Made by a program: the position numbers and the translations under genes | Shown here: positions 20,280 to 31,752 of the stretch, piece by piece | Position numbering within the stretch: the first letter of the stretch is position 1 | How the letters are laid out: each line of letters begins with the position of its first letter | NCBI GenBank assembly: GCA_947494445.1 | Contig: CANLVD010000007.1 | Location: 62,001-126,000, forward strand | Direction of reading: 5' to 3' | Source: an uncultured Paracoccaceae bacterium | GTDB taxonomy: Bacteria; Pseudomonadota; Alphaproteobacteria; Rhodobacterales; Rhodobacteraceae | DNA: 64,000 nt | Notes under the pieces: generated by a model | What the model was told of the DNA's origin: nothing | Databases searched by the model: none | What the model saw: only the letters and a program-made list of their open reading frames with translations

Positions 20280-21311
20280 ATGGCCGAATTCTTGACCACC
20301 CCGACCGGCATCTTCTTCACCATTCTGGCGCAATGTCTGCTGGTCACGGTCTGCGTTCTCGTGGCGCTCGCGTTTTTGATGTACGCGGACCGCAAGGTCT
20401 GGGCCGCTGTGCAGATGCGCAAGGGCCCCAATGTGGTTGGTGCTTTCGGGCTGCTGCAATCCTTCGCGGATTTCATCAAGTACATCGTGAAAGAGGTCGT
20501 CGTACCCGCAGGTGCCGACAAGACGGTGTTCTTTCTCGCGCCGATGATCACTTTCGTTCTGGCGGTGATTGCCTGGGCGGTAATCCCGTTCAACGATGGC
20601 TGGGTCGTGGCCAACCTGAACATCGGGATCCTCTATATCTTCGCGATCTCCTCGCTTGAGGTCTACGGCGTGATTATGGGTGGCTGGGCGTCAAACTCGA
20701 AGTATCCGTTCTTGGGCTCGCTGCGATCTGCTGCGCAGATGATCTCGTATGAGGTGTCCATTGGTTTCATCATCGTGGGTGTTCTGATCTCGACGGGATC
20801 CTTGAACCTCAGTGCTATCGTGCATGCGCAAGACGGCTCCTACGGGTTCTTCTCGTGGTACTGGCTGCCGCATCTGCCGATGGTTTTCCTGTTCTTTGTC
20901 TCAGCGCTGGCTGAGACGAACCGTCCGCCGTTTGATCTGCCCGAGGCCGAGGCGGAATTGGTTGCTGGTTATCAGGTCGAATACTCGTCCACTCCGTTCC
21001 TTTTGTTCATGATCGGCGAGTTGATGGCTGTTGTGCTGATGTGCGCGCTGATGACCATTCTTTTCTTTGGCGGCTGGCTGTCGCCCATCCCCGGTCTGCC
21101 GGACGGCATCTTCTGGATGGTGGCCAAGATGGGGTTCTTCTTCTTCCTCTTCGCCATGGTCAAGGCCATCGTCCCGCGCTACCGCTACGACCAGTTGATG
21201 CGGCTGGGCTGGAAGGTCTTCCTGCCGATGTCACTGGCATGGGTCGTGATCGTGGCCGCCTTCGCACAGTTCGGCGTGCCGGGTTATGCACGCTGGGTGG
21301 TTGGCGGCTGA
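20280..21311 (+). CDS. nuoH: NADH-quinone oxidoreductase subunit H
   Basis: Membrane subunit joining the peripheral and membrane arms at the quinone entry. 343 residues, about eight hydrophobic helices. The conserved loop [20 protein letters not shown] and the N-terminal [19 protein letters not shown] are present. The ATG at 20280 gives the normal start [10 protein letters not shown]; an upstream in-frame start lies in the lipoprotein gene. The Shine-Dalgarno sequence is weak. The stop overlaps the next gene (TGATG). Confidence 0.97.
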   Translation: MAEFLTTPTGIFFTILAQCLLVTVCVLVALAFLMYADRKVWAAVQMRKGPNVVGAFGLLQSFADFIKYIVKEVVVPAGADKTVFFLAPMITFVLAVIAWAVIPFNDGWVVANLNIGILYIFAISSLEVYGVIMGGWASNSKYPFLGSLRSAAQMISYEVSIGFIIVGVLISTGSLNLSAIVHAQDGSYGFFSWYWLPHLPMVFLFFVSALAETNRPPFDLPEAEAELVAGYQVEYSSTPFLLFMIGELMAVVLMCALMTILFFGGWLSPIPGLPDGIFWMVAKMGFFFFLFAMVKAIVPRYRYDQLMRLGWKVFLPMSLAWVVIVAAFAQFGVPGYARWVVGG

Positions 21312-21721
21312 TGCATCTGGCACCTGCATATCTTGCAGCGATGCTGCTGGCCTCACCGGCGCTGTCTCAGGACATGTCGGTGATCGAGGCCTGTGGTACG
21401 GACCCGCTGGGAGAGGGGTCTTGCCAGGTCGGTGATCTGGCCGAAGCGCTGGGATTGCTGGACCGGGGCGCTGTGCGGGTGTTTGGCGACGTCGGTGTGG
21501 AAAGCTACGCGATGCTGACCTCGCTGCGCTACGCTGCAAGCACGCTTGCGTTCCTAGATGACGGCGAGCCGTGCATCGCCGAAGAGGAACGTTACGCCGC
21601 TGTTGAGATCTGGTCGCTTTGGGTTGCCTTGCCCGACAGTGCGCCTGAGATCATCAAGGAAAAATTCGACGTCTATGAAGGCGTCATGGACAAAATCGTC
21701 AATCTGGAACTGGAGTGCTGA
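21311..21721 (+). CDS. Secreted four-cysteine protein between nuoH and nuoI
   Basis: 136 residues starting [20 protein letters not shown], a Sec signal peptide with cleavage likely after ALS. The mature part (about 116 residues) is acidic and has exactly four cysteines (EAC, GSC, EPC and the C-terminal LEC), which could form two disulfides in the periplasm. The ATG overlaps the nuoH stop; nuoI starts one base after its TGA. I do not know the family. A periplasmic protein coupled to nuo subunits is unusual and might contact complex I from outside. Confidence 0.75.
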   Translation: MHLAPAYLAAMLLASPALSQDMSVIEACGTDPLGEGSCQVGDLAEALGLLDRGAVRVFGDVGVESYAMLTSLRYAASTLAFLDDGEPCIAEEERYAAVEIWSLWVALPDSAPEIIKEKFDVYEGVMDKIVNLELEC

Positions 21722-21722
21722 G

Positions 21723-22217
21723 ATGACTGCCATCGACTGGACCCGTGCCACCCGCTATTTTCTGCTGGCCGATATGTTTGGCGGCATGAAGCTTGGCCTG
21801 AAATACTTCTTCCGTCCCAAGGCGACACTGAACTATCCCCATGAGAAAGGCCCGCTCAGCCCGCGTTTTCGCGGCGAACATGCGCTGCGCCGCTATCCCA
21901 ACGGGGAAGAGCGCTGCATCGCGTGCAAATTGTGCGAGGCGATCTGCCCGGCACAGGCCATCACCATTGATGCCGAGCCGCGCGACGACGGTTCGCGCCG
22001 CACCACGCGCTATGACATCGACATGACCAAATGCATCTACTGCGGCTTCTGTCAGGAAGCCTGCCCGGTGGACGCGATTGTCGAGGGACCAAACTTCGAG
22101 TTTTCGACCGAGACCCGCGAAGAGCTGTTCTATGACAAGGAAAAGCTTCTGGACAATGGCGAGCGCTGGGAAGCCGAGATTGCCCGCAACCTCGAACTCG
22201 ACGCACCATACAGGTAA
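21723..22217 (+). CDS. nuoI: NADH-quinone oxidoreductase subunit I
   Basis: Ferredoxin-like subunit with clusters N6a and N6b passing electrons to N2. 164 residues. Cluster ligands are [12 protein letters not shown] (Cys65, 68, 71, 75) and [12 protein letters not shown] (Cys104, 107, 110, 114). The N-terminal amphipathic segment and [17 protein letters not shown] are typical of the TYKY family. It starts directly after the secreted-protein gene. Confidence 0.97.
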   Translation: MTAIDWTRATRYFLLADMFGGMKLGLKYFFRPKATLNYPHEKGPLSPRFRGEHALRRYPNGEERCIACKLCEAICPAQAITIDAEPRDDGSRRTTRYDIDMTKCIYCGFCQEACPVDAIVEGPNFEFSTETREELFYDKEKLLDNGERWEAEIARNLELDAPYR

Positions 22218-22226
22218 GGGACAGAC

Positions 22227-22844
22227 ATGATCGGATTTGCCGCCTTCGCCTTCTATCTTTTCGCCATCACGGCCGTTGTCGCTGCCAGCCTTGTGGTGCT
22301 GGCCCGCAACCCGGTGCATTCGGTGTTGTGGCTGATCCTGACGTTCTTCTCGGCGGCCGGTTTGTTCGTGCTTATGGGGGCGGAATTCGTCGCCATGCTG
22401 CTGGTCATCGTTTATGTGGGCGCGGTTGCGGTGCTGTTCCTCTTCGTCGTCATGATGCTGGACGTGGATTTTGCCGAGTTGCGGGGCGAGTTGAACCGCT
22501 ATACGCCCATTGGCCTGCTGATCGGGATCGTGATCCTGATGCAGCTAGGCATCGCTTTTGGCGGCTGGACAGCCTCGGATGAAGCTCTCGCCCTGCGGGA
22601 TGCAGTGGCCCCAGCGCCTGAAGAGGTCGAAAACACAGTTGCACTTGGTCAGCTCATCTACACGAAATATGTGTTCCTCTTTCAAGCTGCGGGTCTGATC
22701 CTTCTGGTCGCGATGATCGGGGCGATTGTTCTGACATTGCGGCATCGTGAGAACATCAAGCGGCAGGATATTCTTGCCCAGCTTTATCGCGATCCCGAAA
22801 AGTCGATGGACCTGGTGGATGTCAAGCCGGGACAGGGGATATGA
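22227..22844 (+). CDS. nuoJ: NADH-quinone oxidoreductase subunit J
   Basis: Membrane subunit of complex I, 205 residues with five hydrophobic helices. The helix-3 segment [20 protein letters not shown] with following MMLDVDF is the family hallmark. Start after GGGACAGAC. The stop overlaps the next gene as ATGA, so the small secreted protein downstream is translationally coupled to it. Confidence 0.96.
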   Translation: MIGFAAFAFYLFAITAVVAASLVVLARNPVHSVLWLILTFFSAAGLFVLMGAEFVAMLLVIVYVGAVAVLFLFVVMMLDVDFAELRGELNRYTPIGLLIGIVILMQLGIAFGGWTASDEALALRDAVAPAPEEVENTVALGQLIYTKYVFLFQAAGLILLVAMIGAIVLTLRHRENIKRQDILAQLYRDPEKSMDLVDVKPGQGI

Positions 22845-23251
22845 GCCAGATGAGCCTGATCCTTGCCTTTGGCCTGATCCTTCTGGGCAGCACGGCAGTT
22901 GCACAAAACCTGCCTGTGAAAATCTATGAGACGGGCAAGAAGTTCCGGGGCAGCGACACACAGCCTGTGTTGCGGGTCAACAAGCCGCTTGCGGTTTATT
23001 ACTACGTGAATGGCTACAAGGTTGGCGGACGCCCATGGGCTGATGCGATGTGGCGCAAGGTGACGCCCGAGGGCACGAAATTCCTCAGCCGGACCTATGA
23101 TTGCGCAGCGGGCACCTGGCGCAATCTGGGCGAGGGGCGTGCAGCCACCACGGTCAGCCTGTCGATTGAGGATCTTGAGACGGTGCGGGACCGGGAAGCC
23201 CGCTCAGGGACAGCGGAATTCGCCCTTGCGAAATTCGCCTGCGGTTTGTGA
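22841..23251 (+). CDS. Secreted small protein between nuoJ and nuoK
   Basis: 136 residues with a Sec signal peptide (hydrophobic [17 protein letters not shown], cleavage after AVA). The mature part is basic and aromatic ([17 protein letters not shown]) and has two cysteines (TYDCAAG, FACGL) that could pair. Coupled to nuoJ by ATGA; nuoK follows after 12 bases. Unknown family. With the secreted protein after nuoH it makes two predicted periplasmic products in the same operon. Confidence 0.75.
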   Translation: MSQMSLILAFGLILLGSTAVAQNLPVKIYETGKKFRGSDTQPVLRVNKPLAVYYYVNGYKVGGRPWADAMWRKVTPEGTKFLSRTYDCAAGTWRNLGEGRAATTVSLSIEDLETVRDREARSGTAEFALAKFACGL

Positions 23252-23263
23252 GGGACGAGAGAC

Positions 23264-23569
23264 GTGATTGAACTTCAACATTACCTGACTGTCGCGGCGG
23301 CACTGTTCGTCATCGGCATCTTCGGGATCTTCATCAACCGCAAGAACGTGATCGTCATCCTGATGTCGATCGAATTGATGCTTCTGGCCGTCAACATCAA
23401 TCTGGTGGCCTTCTCGGCACATCTGGGCGATCTGGTGGGGCAGGTGTTTACGCTCTTTGTGCTGACCGTTGCTGCCGCCGAGGCTGCGATTGGCCTGGCG
23501 ATCCTTGTCTGCTTCTTCCGAAACCGCGGCACCATCGCGGTTGAAGATGTCAACGTGATGAAGGGGTAA
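23264..23569 (+). CDS. nuoK: NADH-quinone oxidoreductase subunit K
   Basis: Small membrane subunit (ND4L homologue), 101 residues from a GTG start after GGGACGAGA. Three helices with the conserved acidic residues in [18 protein letters not shown] and [19 protein letters not shown] is chosen because [14 protein letters not shown] is the usual beginning and no ATG is nearby. Confidence 0.96.
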   Translation: MIELQHYLTVAAALFVIGIFGIFINRKNVIVILMSIELMLLAVNINLVAFSAHLGDLVGQVFTLFVLTVAAAEAAIGLAILVCFFRNRGTIAVEDVNVMKG

Positions 23570-23575
23570 GGGACC

Positions 23576-25546
23576 ATGGAAACCATCATCCTTTTTGCCC
23601 CGCTGGTTGGCGCGATCCTCTGCGGTTTCGGCTGGAAGTTCATGGGCGAACAGGCGGCCATCGTCACCGCAACTGCGCTTCTGTTCCTATCGGCCCTGCT
23701 GAGCTGGGTGGTCTTTCTGGGTCACCACGGCGAAAGCCACACGACGGAGTTGTTCACCTGGATCTCATCTGGTGCGATGGATGTCAGCTGGGCCATCCGT
23801 CTGGATACGTTGACGGCTGTGATGCTGGTGGTGATTACCACCGTCTCGGCGCTCGTGCATCTTTACAGTTTTGGCTACATGGATCACGACCCTCAATGGA
23901 AAGAGGGTGAGACCTATAAACCGCGGTTCTTTGCCTACCTGTCATTCTTTACCTTTGCGATGTTGATGCTGGTGACAGCCGACAACCTGTTGCAGATGTT
24001 CTTCGGATGGGAAGGCGTAGGCGTTGCCTCTTACCTTCTGATCGGGTTCTACTATCGCAAGCCTTCGGCCAATGCTGCTGCCATCAAAGCCTTCGTGGTC
24101 AACCGTGTGGGTGACTTCGGCTTTGTGCTGGGCATTTTCGCGATCTTTACCTTCGCCGACAGCATCCAGTTCGATGTGATCTTTGGCATGGCACCGCAGA
24201 TGGCTGAAAGCTCGTTCGAGTTTCTGGGCATGTCGGTCAATGTGGCGGAAACGGCAGCGCTCCTGCTCTTCATCGGGGCCATGGGCAAGTCGGCCCAGTT
24301 GATCCTGCACACATGGCTGCCGGATGCGATGGAAGGACCGACGCCGGTGTCAGCGCTGATCCACGCGGCCACCATGGTGACAGCTGGTGTGTTCCTTGTC
24401 TGCCGCATGTCGCCGATAATGGAATTCGCACCGGGCACAATGACCTTTGTGACGGTCCTGGGTGCGACAACTGCGTTTTTCGCAGCGACCATCGGTTTGG
24501 TGCAAAACGACATCAAACGCGTGATCGCCTATTCGACCTGTTCGCAGCTTGGCTACATGTTTGCCGCTGCCGGTGTCGGTTTCTATCAGGCAGCCATGTT
24601 CCACCTGTTCACGCATGCGGCCTTCAAGGCGATGCTGTTCCTTGGAGCAGGCTCGGTCATTCACGCGATGCATCACGAGCAGGATATGCGTAACTATGGC
24701 GGCCTGCGCAAAAAGATCCCCGTGACGTTCTGGGCCATGATGATCGGCACGCTGGCCATCACCGGTGTTGGTATTCCCCTTTTGACCATCGGGCACACCC
24801 CCTTGGGCTTTGCAGGCTTCCTGTCCAAGGATGCAATCATCGAAGGGGTCTATGCGGGGCAAGCCAACTACGCCTTCTGGATGCTGGTGATCGCAGCTCT
24901 GATGACAAGCTTCTATTCCTGGCGTCTGATGTTCATGACCTTCTATGGAACTCCGCGCGGCGATATGCATGCACACGAGCATGCCCATGAAAGCCCGCGC
25001 GTAATGACCATCCCGCTGATGGTGCTGATGGTCGGCGCTGTTCTGGCAGGCATGGTTTACTACGGCGGTTTCGTGGATCACCACGCCAAAGAATTCTGGG
25101 GCAAGGCGATCTTTATGGCTGAGGGCAACACTGTCCTGAAAGATTACCACTACGTACCGAAATGGGTAAAGCTATCGCCGTTCATCGCGATGCTTCTTGG
25201 TCTGCTGACGGCCTACTACTTCTACGTGCTGCGTCCCGACACGCCGCGCAGGCTGGCCGAGTCCAACCCGGGGCTTTATCAGTTCCTGCTCAACAAGTGG
25301 TACATTGACGAGCTTTACGATTTCCTGTTCGTCAAACCTGCGATGATGCTGGGTCGCTTCCTTTGGAAAAAGGGTGACGGGGCAACAATCGACGGCGGCA
25401 TCAATGGGCTGACCATGGGGATCATTCCCTTCATCACCCGTCTGGCCGGTCGGGCACAGTCTGGATATGTCTTCCATTACGCGTTTGCGATGTTCATCGG
25501 ACTTGCAGCCATCATCACATGGGTTGTTGTCGGAGGGTCGAACTGA
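23576..25546 (+). CDS. nuoL: NADH-quinone oxidoreductase subunit L
   Basis: Distal antiporter-like proton channel of complex I, 656 residues with about sixteen hydrophobic helices. Family motifs [39 protein letters not shown] and the histidine-rich loop after helix 12 (HAHEHAHES) are visible, and the C-terminal lateral helix region is present. The stop overlaps the nuoM ATG (TGATG). Confidence 0.97.
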   Translation: METIILFAPLVGAILCGFGWKFMGEQAAIVTATALLFLSALLSWVVFLGHHGESHTTELFTWISSGAMDVSWAIRLDTLTAVMLVVITTVSALVHLYSFGYMDHDPQWKEGETYKPRFFAYLSFFTFAMLMLVTADNLLQMFFGWEGVGVASYLLIGFYYRKPSANAAAIKAFVVNRVGDFGFVLGIFAIFTFADSIQFDVIFGMAPQMAESSFEFLGMSVNVAETAALLLFIGAMGKSAQLILHTWLPDAMEGPTPVSALIHAATMVTAGVFLVCRMSPIMEFAPGTMTFVTVLGATTAFFAATIGLVQNDIKRVIAYSTCSQLGYMFAAAGVGFYQAAMFHLFTHAAFKAMLFLGAGSVIHAMHHEQDMRNYGGLRKKIPVTFWAMMIGTLAITGVGIPLLTIGHTPLGFAGFLSKDAIIEGVYAGQANYAFWMLVIAALMTSFYSWRLMFMTFYGTPRGDMHAHEHAHESPRVMTIPLMVLMVGAVLAGMVYYGGFVDHHAKEFWGKAIFMAEGNTVLKDYHYVPKWVKLSPFIAMLLGLLTAYYFYVLRPDTPRRLAESNPGLYQFLLNKWYIDELYDFLFVKPAMMLGRFLWKKGDGATIDGGINGLTMGIIPFITRLAGRAQSGYVFHYAFAMFIGLAAIITWVVVGGSN

Positions 25547-27093
25547 TGGACAATCTTCTGTCACTCGTCACGTTTCTGCCGCTGATCGGGGCTGTGGTCC
25601 TGATGCTGTTCCTGCGCGGTGAAGACGAGGCCGCACAGCGCAACGCCAAATGGCTGGCTTTGTTCACCACAAGCGCAACGTTCATTCTGTCGCTGGCGAT
25701 CATCAGCCAGTTTGATCCGCAAGACCCCGGTTTCCAACTGGTGGAAGAGGCTGAATGGCTGGGCGGTCTGAACTACAAGATGGGCGTCGATGGCATATCT
25801 GTGCTGTTCGTGATGCTGACCACCTTCCTGATGCCGATTGTGATCGGTGCCTCGTGGGGGGTGACTCACCGCGTCAAAGAATACATGATCGCGTTCCTCG
25901 TGCTCGAATGCCTGATGATCGGTGTGTTCTGTGCGCTTGATCTGATCCTGTTCTACTTCTTCTTCGAGGCAGGCCTGATCCCTATGTTCCTGATTGTCGG
26001 CATCTGGGGGGGCAAGGACCGGATCTATGCATCCTTCAAGTTCTTCCTCTACACATTGCTTGGCTCGCTTCTGATGCTGGTGGCAATGATCGCCATGGCC
26101 TATGAGGCCGGTACGACGGACATTGTGGCGTTGCTCAATCACAATTTCTCCTATGAGACGCTGAGCGTTCTTGGATGGGAAATCCCGGGTGGCTTGCAGA
26201 CTTTGCTCTGGTGCGCATTCTTCGCGAGTTTCGCGGTCAAGATGCCGATGTGGCCGGTTCATACATGGCTACCTGATGCTCACGTGCAGGCCCCGACTGC
26301 GGGTTCGGTTGTGCTGGCTGCGATCCTTCTGAAAATGGGTGGATACGGCTTCCTGCGCTTCTCCCTGCCAATGTTCCCTGTAGCAAGCGACCTGATGGCA
26401 AATTTCGTCTTCACTCTGTCGGTGATCGCGATCATCTACACCTCGCTGGTTGCGCTGATGCAGGAAGACATGAAAAAGCTGATCGCCTATTCGTCTGTCG
26501 CCCATATGGGCTTCGTGACCATGGGCATCTTTGCGGCCAACCAGCAGGGCGTCGATGGGGCGATCTTCCAGATGCTCAGCCACGGCTTCATCTCGGGTGC
26601 GTTGTTCCTGAGCGTCGGTGTGATCTATGACCGGATGCACACGCGTGAGATTGCCGCCTATGGTGGACTTGTTGTCCGCATGCCGGCCTTCGCGCTGATC
26701 TTCATGCTGTTTACAATGGGCAATGTCGGCCTGCCGGGCACATCTGGGTTCGTGGGTGAATTCCTGACAATGGCTGGCGCGTTTCAGGCCAACACATGGG
26801 TGGCGTTCTTTGCCGCCACCGGTGTGATCCTGTCGGCGGGCTATGCGCTGTGGCTCTATCGTCGGGTCGTCTTTGGCGATTTGATCAAAGAAAGCCTGCG
26901 CCAGATCAACGACATGGACCGGCGCGAAAAGCTGCTGTTCGCGCCTTTGGTGGTGGCGACAATCCTGCTGGGGGTTTACCCGGCTCTGATCCTCGATGCC
27001 ATCGGGCCGAGCGTCTCGGCGCTGCTCAACCAATATGACCTTGCCCTGGCTGAAGCCGCCAGCATGGTCGCGCAAAGCGCGGAAGGACAGTAA
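25546..27093 (+). CDS. nuoM: NADH-quinone oxidoreductase subunit M
   Basis: Second antiporter-like subunit, 515 residues. Visible motifs are [21 protein letters not shown] (split across helices 4 and 5, with the channel glutamate), [20 protein letters not shown] and [13 protein letters not shown]. The ATG at 25546 overlaps the nuoL stop; an in-frame codon nine residues earlier is less likely. Two bases separate it from nuoN. Confidence 0.97.
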   Translation: MDNLLSLVTFLPLIGAVVLMLFLRGEDEAAQRNAKWLALFTTSATFILSLAIISQFDPQDPGFQLVEEAEWLGGLNYKMGVDGISVLFVMLTTFLMPIVIGASWGVTHRVKEYMIAFLVLECLMIGVFCALDLILFYFFFEAGLIPMFLIVGIWGGKDRIYASFKFFLYTLLGSLLMLVAMIAMAYEAGTTDIVALLNHNFSYETLSVLGWEIPGGLQTLLWCAFFASFAVKMPMWPVHTWLPDAHVQAPTAGSVVLAAILLKMGGYGFLRFSLPMFPVASDLMANFVFTLSVIAIIYTSLVALMQEDMKKLIAYSSVAHMGFVTMGIFAANQQGVDGAIFQMLSHGFISGALFLSVGVIYDRMHTREIAAYGGLVVRMPAFALIFMLFTMGNVGLPGTSGFVGEFLTMAGAFQANTWVAFFAATGVILSAGYALWLYRRVVFGDLIKESLRQINDMDRREKLLFAPLVVATILLGVYPALILDAIGPSVSALLNQYDLALAEAASMVAQSAEGQ

Positions 27094-27095
27094 CG

Positions 27096-28541
27096 ATGTT
27101 CGCAGATGACCTGAATGTTGTGATGCCCGAAGTGGTGCTGGCTGTCTTTGCGATGGTCGCCCTGATGTTTGGTGCATATTCGCGCAACCATGACAGCGCG
27201 TCGCGGGTGATCCTGTGGGCGAGCATCGCCGCCATGGTCCTTATCGGTTTCTGGATCGGCGTGACGCCAGAGGGCACGCGATTGGCCTTTGACGGAAGCT
27301 TTGTTTCAGACGGGTTTGCCCGCTTTTCCAAGGTCATGATCCTGTGGGGTGGGGCGTGCGTACTGGTGCTGTCGGCCAACTATCTGGAAAAGCACAAGCT
27401 GATGAAGTTCGAATTTCCAGTGCTGATCATTCTGGCCTCGGTCGGGATGATGACGATGGTCTCGGCCCGTGACTTGATGGTGCTCTATATGGGCTTGGAA
27501 CTGCAGTCGCTGGCGCTTTACGTCATCGCCGCCTTTCGCCGGGACAGCGTGCGCTCGACTGAGGCCGGGTTGAAGTATTTCGTGCTTGGCGCTTTGTCTT
27601 CGGGCCTGTTGCTATATGGCGCATCACTTACCTACGGCTTTACGGGAACCACCCAGTTTGAAGGCATTGCCAGCGTTGTGGCCAGCGGTGATCACATGTC
27701 GCTTGGCCTGCTGGTCGGCCTTGTGTTCCTGTGCGCGGGCATGGCCTTCAAGGTCTCTGCCGCACCCTTTCACATGTGGACGCCAGACGTCTATGAAGGC
27801 GCGCCAACACCGGTCACTGCGTTCTTTGCAACGGCTCCCAAAGTGGCAGCCGCTGCGATGTTTGCGCGTGTGGTGTATTCCGCCTTTGGTGATGCGGTCA
27901 GTGACTGGCAGCAGATCCTGACCTTCTTGTCGCTCTTCTCAATGTTCCTCGGCGCGATTGCCGCTATCGGGCAGACAAACATCAAACGCCTGATGGCCTA
28001 TTCCTCGATCTCTCATATGGGGTTTGCCCTGATGGGGTTGGCGGCCGGGACGGTCGAAGGGGCAGAGGCGCTGCTGGTTTATCTCGCGATCTACGTGACA
28101 ATGAATGTCGGCGTCTTTGCCTTCATCCTGAACATGGAACGTGATGGCACGGCCATCATGGATCTGCGGTCACTGGGCAATTATTCCCGGGTTGAGCCGA
28201 CCCGAGCGCTTGCCTTGGCGATCCTGATGTTCTCGCTCGCAGGCATCCCGCCACTGGTCGGGTTTTTCGGTAAGTTCTACGTCCTGACAGCGGCCGTGAA
28301 TGCAGGCCTTATCTGGCTCGCCGTGGGCGGTGTCATCGCCTCCGCCATCGGAGCGTTCTACTATCTGCGGATCGTTTATCTGATGTATTTCGGCGAAACC
28401 GAAGAGCCGCTCAACGGTGACATGCCGATGATCCATTGGCTGATGCTGACAGGCGCCGCAGCCGTTATGGTGGTGGGCGTTATCAATCTCTTTGGTGTTG
28501 CAGGTCTGGCTGAGGCTGCCGCTGCCACATTGGTCAATTGA
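27096..28541 (+). CDS. nuoN: NADH-quinone oxidoreductase subunit N
   Basis: Third antiporter-like subunit, 481 residues, about fourteen helices. Motifs include [19 protein letters not shown] with the channel glutamate, [21 protein letters not shown] and [14 protein letters not shown]. It closes the complex I genes; its last codons overlap the birA start as TTGA, so transcription continues into cofactor genes. Confidence 0.97.
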   Translation: MFADDLNVVMPEVVLAVFAMVALMFGAYSRNHDSASRVILWASIAAMVLIGFWIGVTPEGTRLAFDGSFVSDGFARFSKVMILWGGACVLVLSANYLEKHKLMKFEFPVLIILASVGMMTMVSARDLMVLYMGLELQSLALYVIAAFRRDSVRSTEAGLKYFVLGALSSGLLLYGASLTYGFTGTTQFEGIASVVASGDHMSLGLLVGLVFLCAGMAFKVSAAPFHMWTPDVYEGAPTPVTAFFATAPKVAAAAMFARVVYSAFGDAVSDWQQILTFLSLFSMFLGAIAAIGQTNIKRLMAYSSISHMGFALMGLAAGTVEGAEALLVYLAIYVTMNVGVFAFILNMERDGTAIMDLRSLGNYSRVEPTRALALAILMFSLAGIPPLVGFFGKFYVLTAAVNAGLIWLAVGGVIASAIGAFYYLRIVYLMYFGETEEPLNGDMPMIHWLMLTGAAAVMVVGVINLFGVAGLAEAAAATLVN

Positions 28542-29272
28542 GCGCACCTGCCCAACTGATCCTAGATGAGGTCGACAGCACAAATGCAGAGGCGATCCGC
28601 CAATTTGACGGGTCGCCGCTTTGGGTTCTTGCCAGAAGGCAAACCGCCGGCAAAGGGCGGCGCGGACGCAATTGGCACAGCGCCGACGGGAATTTCTTTG
28701 CAAGCTTGATCCTCAATCCCGACTGCCCTGCTGATGTTGCCGCGCGCCATTCCTTCGTGGCAGCGCTCGCGCTCTATGATGCGTTGGTAGATGTGCGCGG
28801 AAGCGCTGCCGGCCTGACATTGAAATGGCCGAACGATGTATTGCTGTTTGGGTCCAAAATCGCCGGGATACTGCTTGAGGCGAGCGGTCCGAGCCCACAA
28901 GTAGAAAGGCTGGTGATCGGCATCGGGGTCAATTTGGTGAAGTCTCCGGCGACCGACGAAGTTGAAGAAGACGCAACCCGACCAGCCAGCGTTTTCCCGG
29001 ACATGTCATCCGCGCCTTCGCCCGAGGACTTCATGAGCGTTCTGGCTCCCGCCATGGACCGTTGGCTGAACCAAATAGCCTCCGAAGGATTTGTCCCGAT
29101 CCGCGATGCCTGGCTGGGATCTGCCGCAAAACTGGGCGAGCCAGTGATTGCGCGTCTGTTGCGCGAGCAGGTCGAAGGCATCTTCGAGACCATTGACGAC
29201 ACCGGTGCACTGGTCTTACAGACCCCCACCGGTCAAAGGGTATTGCCGACAGCGGATGTGTTCTTTCCCTGA
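28538..29272 (+). CDS. birA: Biotin--[acetyl-CoA-carboxylase] ligase
   Basis: Attaches biotin to the biotin carboxyl carrier proteins via biotinyl-AMP. 244 residues with [10 protein letters not shown] at the N-terminus, the biotin/ATP loop [11 protein letters not shown] and LKWPNDVLL with Lys. There is no N-terminal helix-turn-helix, so it is a ligase without the repressor function of E. coli BirA. The TTG at 28538 is the only start that retains the substrate-binding N-terminus, and it overlaps the nuoN stop. Confidence 0.93.
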   Translation: MSAPAQLILDEVDSTNAEAIRQFDGSPLWVLARRQTAGKGRRGRNWHSADGNFFASLILNPDCPADVAARHSFVAALALYDALVDVRGSAAGLTLKWPNDVLLFGSKIAGILLEASGPSPQVERLVIGIGVNLVKSPATDEVEEDATRPASVFPDMSSAPSPEDFMSVLAPAMDRWLNQIASEGFVPIRDAWLGSAAKLGEPVIARLLREQVEGIFETIDDTGALVLQTPTGQRVLPTADVFFP

Positions 29273-29292
29273 GGCGCAAAGGAGGTTTGGAC

Positions 29293-30072
29293 ATGCTGCT
29301 TGCTGTGGACGTTGGCAACACCAATACGGTTTTCGCCCTGCATGAGGCCGGTTCCCTGAAGGCGGAGTGGCGGTGCCGGACCGAACATAAACGCACAGCG
29401 GATGAATACTTCGTCTGGCTTCAGCAATTGATGCTGCATGAGAAGATCACGACGCCGGTCACGGATGTCATCATCTCATCCGTGGTGCCGCAGGTCGTTT
29501 TCAACCTCCGCATCCTGTCTGACCGTTATTTCGACTGTCGCCCGATGGTCGTTGGCAAGCCTGAAATTGATCTGGGCGTTCCCGTTCGGGTAGATCCCGA
29601 CACGCTTGTCGGTGCGGACCGACTGGTCAACACAGTTGGTGCCTTTGATCGTTATGGCGGCAATCTGATCGTTGTCGATTTTGGTACGGCGACCACTTTC
29701 GATGTTGTGGCAGCCGATGGTGCATACGTTGGCGGGGTGATTTCGCCGGGCGTCAACCTGTCCCTCAAGGCGCTGAGCGAAGCCGCCGCCGCCTTGCCTC
29801 ATATCGATGTCACAAGGCCAGAGCAGGTCGTGGGCAAGAACACGCGGGCCTGCATGGTCAGCGGCATCTTCTGGGGCTATATCGGCCTGATCGAGGGGAT
29901 ATGCACGCGAATTTCAAAAGAGCGTAACGAGACGATGAAAGTGATCGGAACCGGAGGCCTCTCGACTTTGTTCAATCAGGGAACAGATATCTTTGATGAA
30001 ATCGATGGTGATCTGACCATTCATGGTCTGGTCCTGATCCATGCCCGTAACAAGAAAGTTCCCGATGTCTAA
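29293..30072 (+). CDS. coaX: Type III pantothenate kinase
   Basis: First step of coenzyme A synthesis, ATP-dependent phosphorylation of pantothenate. 259 residues with the ASKHA-fold phosphate motif DVGNTNT (6-12), VGADRLVNTVGAF and VVDFGTATTFDVV. The ATG at 29293 follows GGAGG at 29281; a TTG two codons upstream is less likely. Placement between birA and the RNase J gene is common in alphaproteobacteria. The end overlaps the RNase J gene by 8 bases. Confidence 0.96.
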   Translation: MLLAVDVGNTNTVFALHEAGSLKAEWRCRTEHKRTADEYFVWLQQLMLHEKITTPVTDVIISSVVPQVVFNLRILSDRYFDCRPMVVGKPEIDLGVPVRVDPDTLVGADRLVNTVGAFDRYGGNLIVVDFGTATTFDVVAADGAYVGGVISPGVNLSLKALSEAAAALPHIDVTRPEQVVGKNTRACMVSGIFWGYIGLIEGICTRISKERNETMKVIGTGGLSTLFNQGTDIFDEIDGDLTIHGLVLIHARNKKVPDV

Positions 30073-31738
30073 ATCTGACAAGCTGACTTACCTGGCGCTG
30101 GGTGGCGCGGGTGAGATCGGCATGAATATGTATCTCTATGGTTATGGACCGGTTGGCAAACAGCGGTTCCTGTTGGTTGACACCGGCGTGACTTTTCCCG
30201 ACATGGACGGCACGCCCGGGGTCGATCTGATCACGGCTGATCCGGCGTTTATTGCCGAGCGCGCTGACCGGCTTGATGGCATCGTCATCACCCATGCGCA
30301 CGAAGACCATGTTGGCGGCATCGGCCTGCTGATCGACCGGCTGAACGCACCGGTCTATGCACGACGTTTCACCGCCGAAATTGCGCGTCAGAAACTGGAA
30401 AAGATGGACCATGACACCAGCGTGGTTCGAGAGGTCGAGCCGTGGCCCGCCACGACGGACATCGGTCCTTTCACCGTTGGTTTCGTGCCAATGTCCCATT
30501 CCATACCAGAGGCATCCGCGCTGGTGATCGACACGCCTCAGGGTCGCATTTTTCATACCGGTGACTTCAAACTGGACCCGACCCCGCTGGTCGGTGAGGC
30601 CTTTGACCCGGACATGATGCGCCAGATCGGGGCAGAGGGCGTCAGGGTCTGTGTCTGTGACAGCACCAATGTCCACAGCCCCCATCCCGGGCGATCAGAG
30701 GCTGATATCGTTGGCAATATCCGAGAGTTGATGAAATCGGCCAAAGGGCTGGTGGTGGCGACAACGTTTGCTTCCAACATTGCGCGCCTGAAAACACTGG
30801 CACAGGCTGCCCATGACGAGGGACTGTCGATCACGGTGATGGGGCGTGCCATGTCGACCATGATCCGCAACGGGTTTGCAACCGGAGTTCTTGAGGACTT
30901 TCCGCCCATCGTCGACCCCAAGGAAGCGGATGCAATCCCACGGGAGAACCTGTTCATCCTCTCAACCGGGTCTCAGGGAGAGCGGCGCGCGGCATCCGCT
31001 CAACTTGCGGGCGGGGGGTTTCATGGGTTCTCGCTGAAAGCGGGAGATACGTTCCTGTTCTCTTCAAAAACTATTCCGGGCAATGAGGTTTCGGTAGGCC
31101 GTATCCTCAACCAACTGTCCGAGATCGGTGTGACTGTTCTTGATGACAGCAGCGGTCTTTACCATGTTTCGGGCCATGCGAACCGCCCGGATCTGGTTGA
31201 GGTACACAACCTCCTGAAACCTGACTGCATCATCCCGATGCACGGCGAGCACCGGCATCTGCGCGAGCACAGCAATCTGGCGGCTTCTCTTGGGATTCAC
31301 GCTGTTATTGCGCCCAACGGGTCAATTGTTGATCTGAGTCTGCCCAAGCCCGAGGTCATTGATCATGTCGAAACCGGGCGGCTTTATCTTGATGGCAAGG
31401 TGATGATTGGCGCGATGGACGGCATTGTGCGCGAGCGGATGCGCATGGCCATTCGCGGACAGGTGACCGTCTCCCTGCTGATGGAGGAAGATGGAACGCT
31501 GATGGATGACGTCTGGGTTGACTGCCTTGGTCTGCCGTCTCCTGCGGACGCACCGGGCGGGCTGTCCAAATTTCTGGAAGAAGAGATTGAACAGGCGCTG
31601 ATGCAGGCCAGCCGCAAGGTTCTGGCAGATGATGACGGTGTTGAGCGTGTGGTTCAGAAAGCCGTCAACACAAGTACGCAGTCAGCGATCGGCAAGAAAC
31701 CGGTGACGACCGTTTTGATCAACCGTTTTGAAACCTGA
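30065..31738 (+). CDS. rnj: Ribonuclease J family metallo-beta-lactamase nuclease
   Basis: 557 residues with the metallo-beta-lactamase/beta-CASP layout: ALGGAGEIGMNMYLYGYG at the start, zinc motif HAHEDHVGG (77-85), HTGDFKLDP, the beta-CASP region with LSTGSQGE and SGHANRPDL plus PMHGEHRHL. RNase J enzymes act as 5'-to-3' exonucleases and endonucleases in RNA decay and rRNA maturation. The ATG at 30065 lies in the coaX end. It converges on an RNA helicase gene, with a shared hairpin across both stop codons. Confidence 0.93.
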   Translation: MSKSDKLTYLALGGAGEIGMNMYLYGYGPVGKQRFLLVDTGVTFPDMDGTPGVDLITADPAFIAERADRLDGIVITHAHEDHVGGIGLLIDRLNAPVYARRFTAEIARQKLEKMDHDTSVVREVEPWPATTDIGPFTVGFVPMSHSIPEASALVIDTPQGRIFHTGDFKLDPTPLVGEAFDPDMMRQIGAEGVRVCVCDSTNVHSPHPGRSEADIVGNIRELMKSAKGLVVATTFASNIARLKTLAQAAHDEGLSITVMGRAMSTMIRNGFATGVLEDFPPIVDPKEADAIPRENLFILSTGSQGERRAASAQLAGGGFHGFSLKAGDTFLFSSKTIPGNEVSVGRILNQLSEIGVTVLDDSSGLYHVSGHANRPDLVEVHNLLKPDCIIPMHGEHRHLREHSNLAASLGIHAVIAPNGSIVDLSLPKPEVIDHVETGRLYLDGKVMIGAMDGIVRERMRMAIRGQVTVSLLMEEDGTLMDDVWVDCLGLPSPADAPGGLSKFLEEEIEQALMQASRKVLADDDGVERVVQKAVNTSTQSAIGKKPVTTVLINRFET

Positions 31739-31752
31739 CCTTAGCGGTCAGG
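31734..31752. terminator. Convergent hairpin overlapping rnj and helicase stop codons
   Basis: CCTGACC (31734-31740), loop TTAGC, GGTCAGG (31746-31752), a perfect 7-bp stem containing the TGA of rnj (31736-31738) and the stop of the minus-strand helicase (31748-31750). No U-tract follows on either strand, so as an intrinsic terminator it is weak. Confidence 0.4.
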
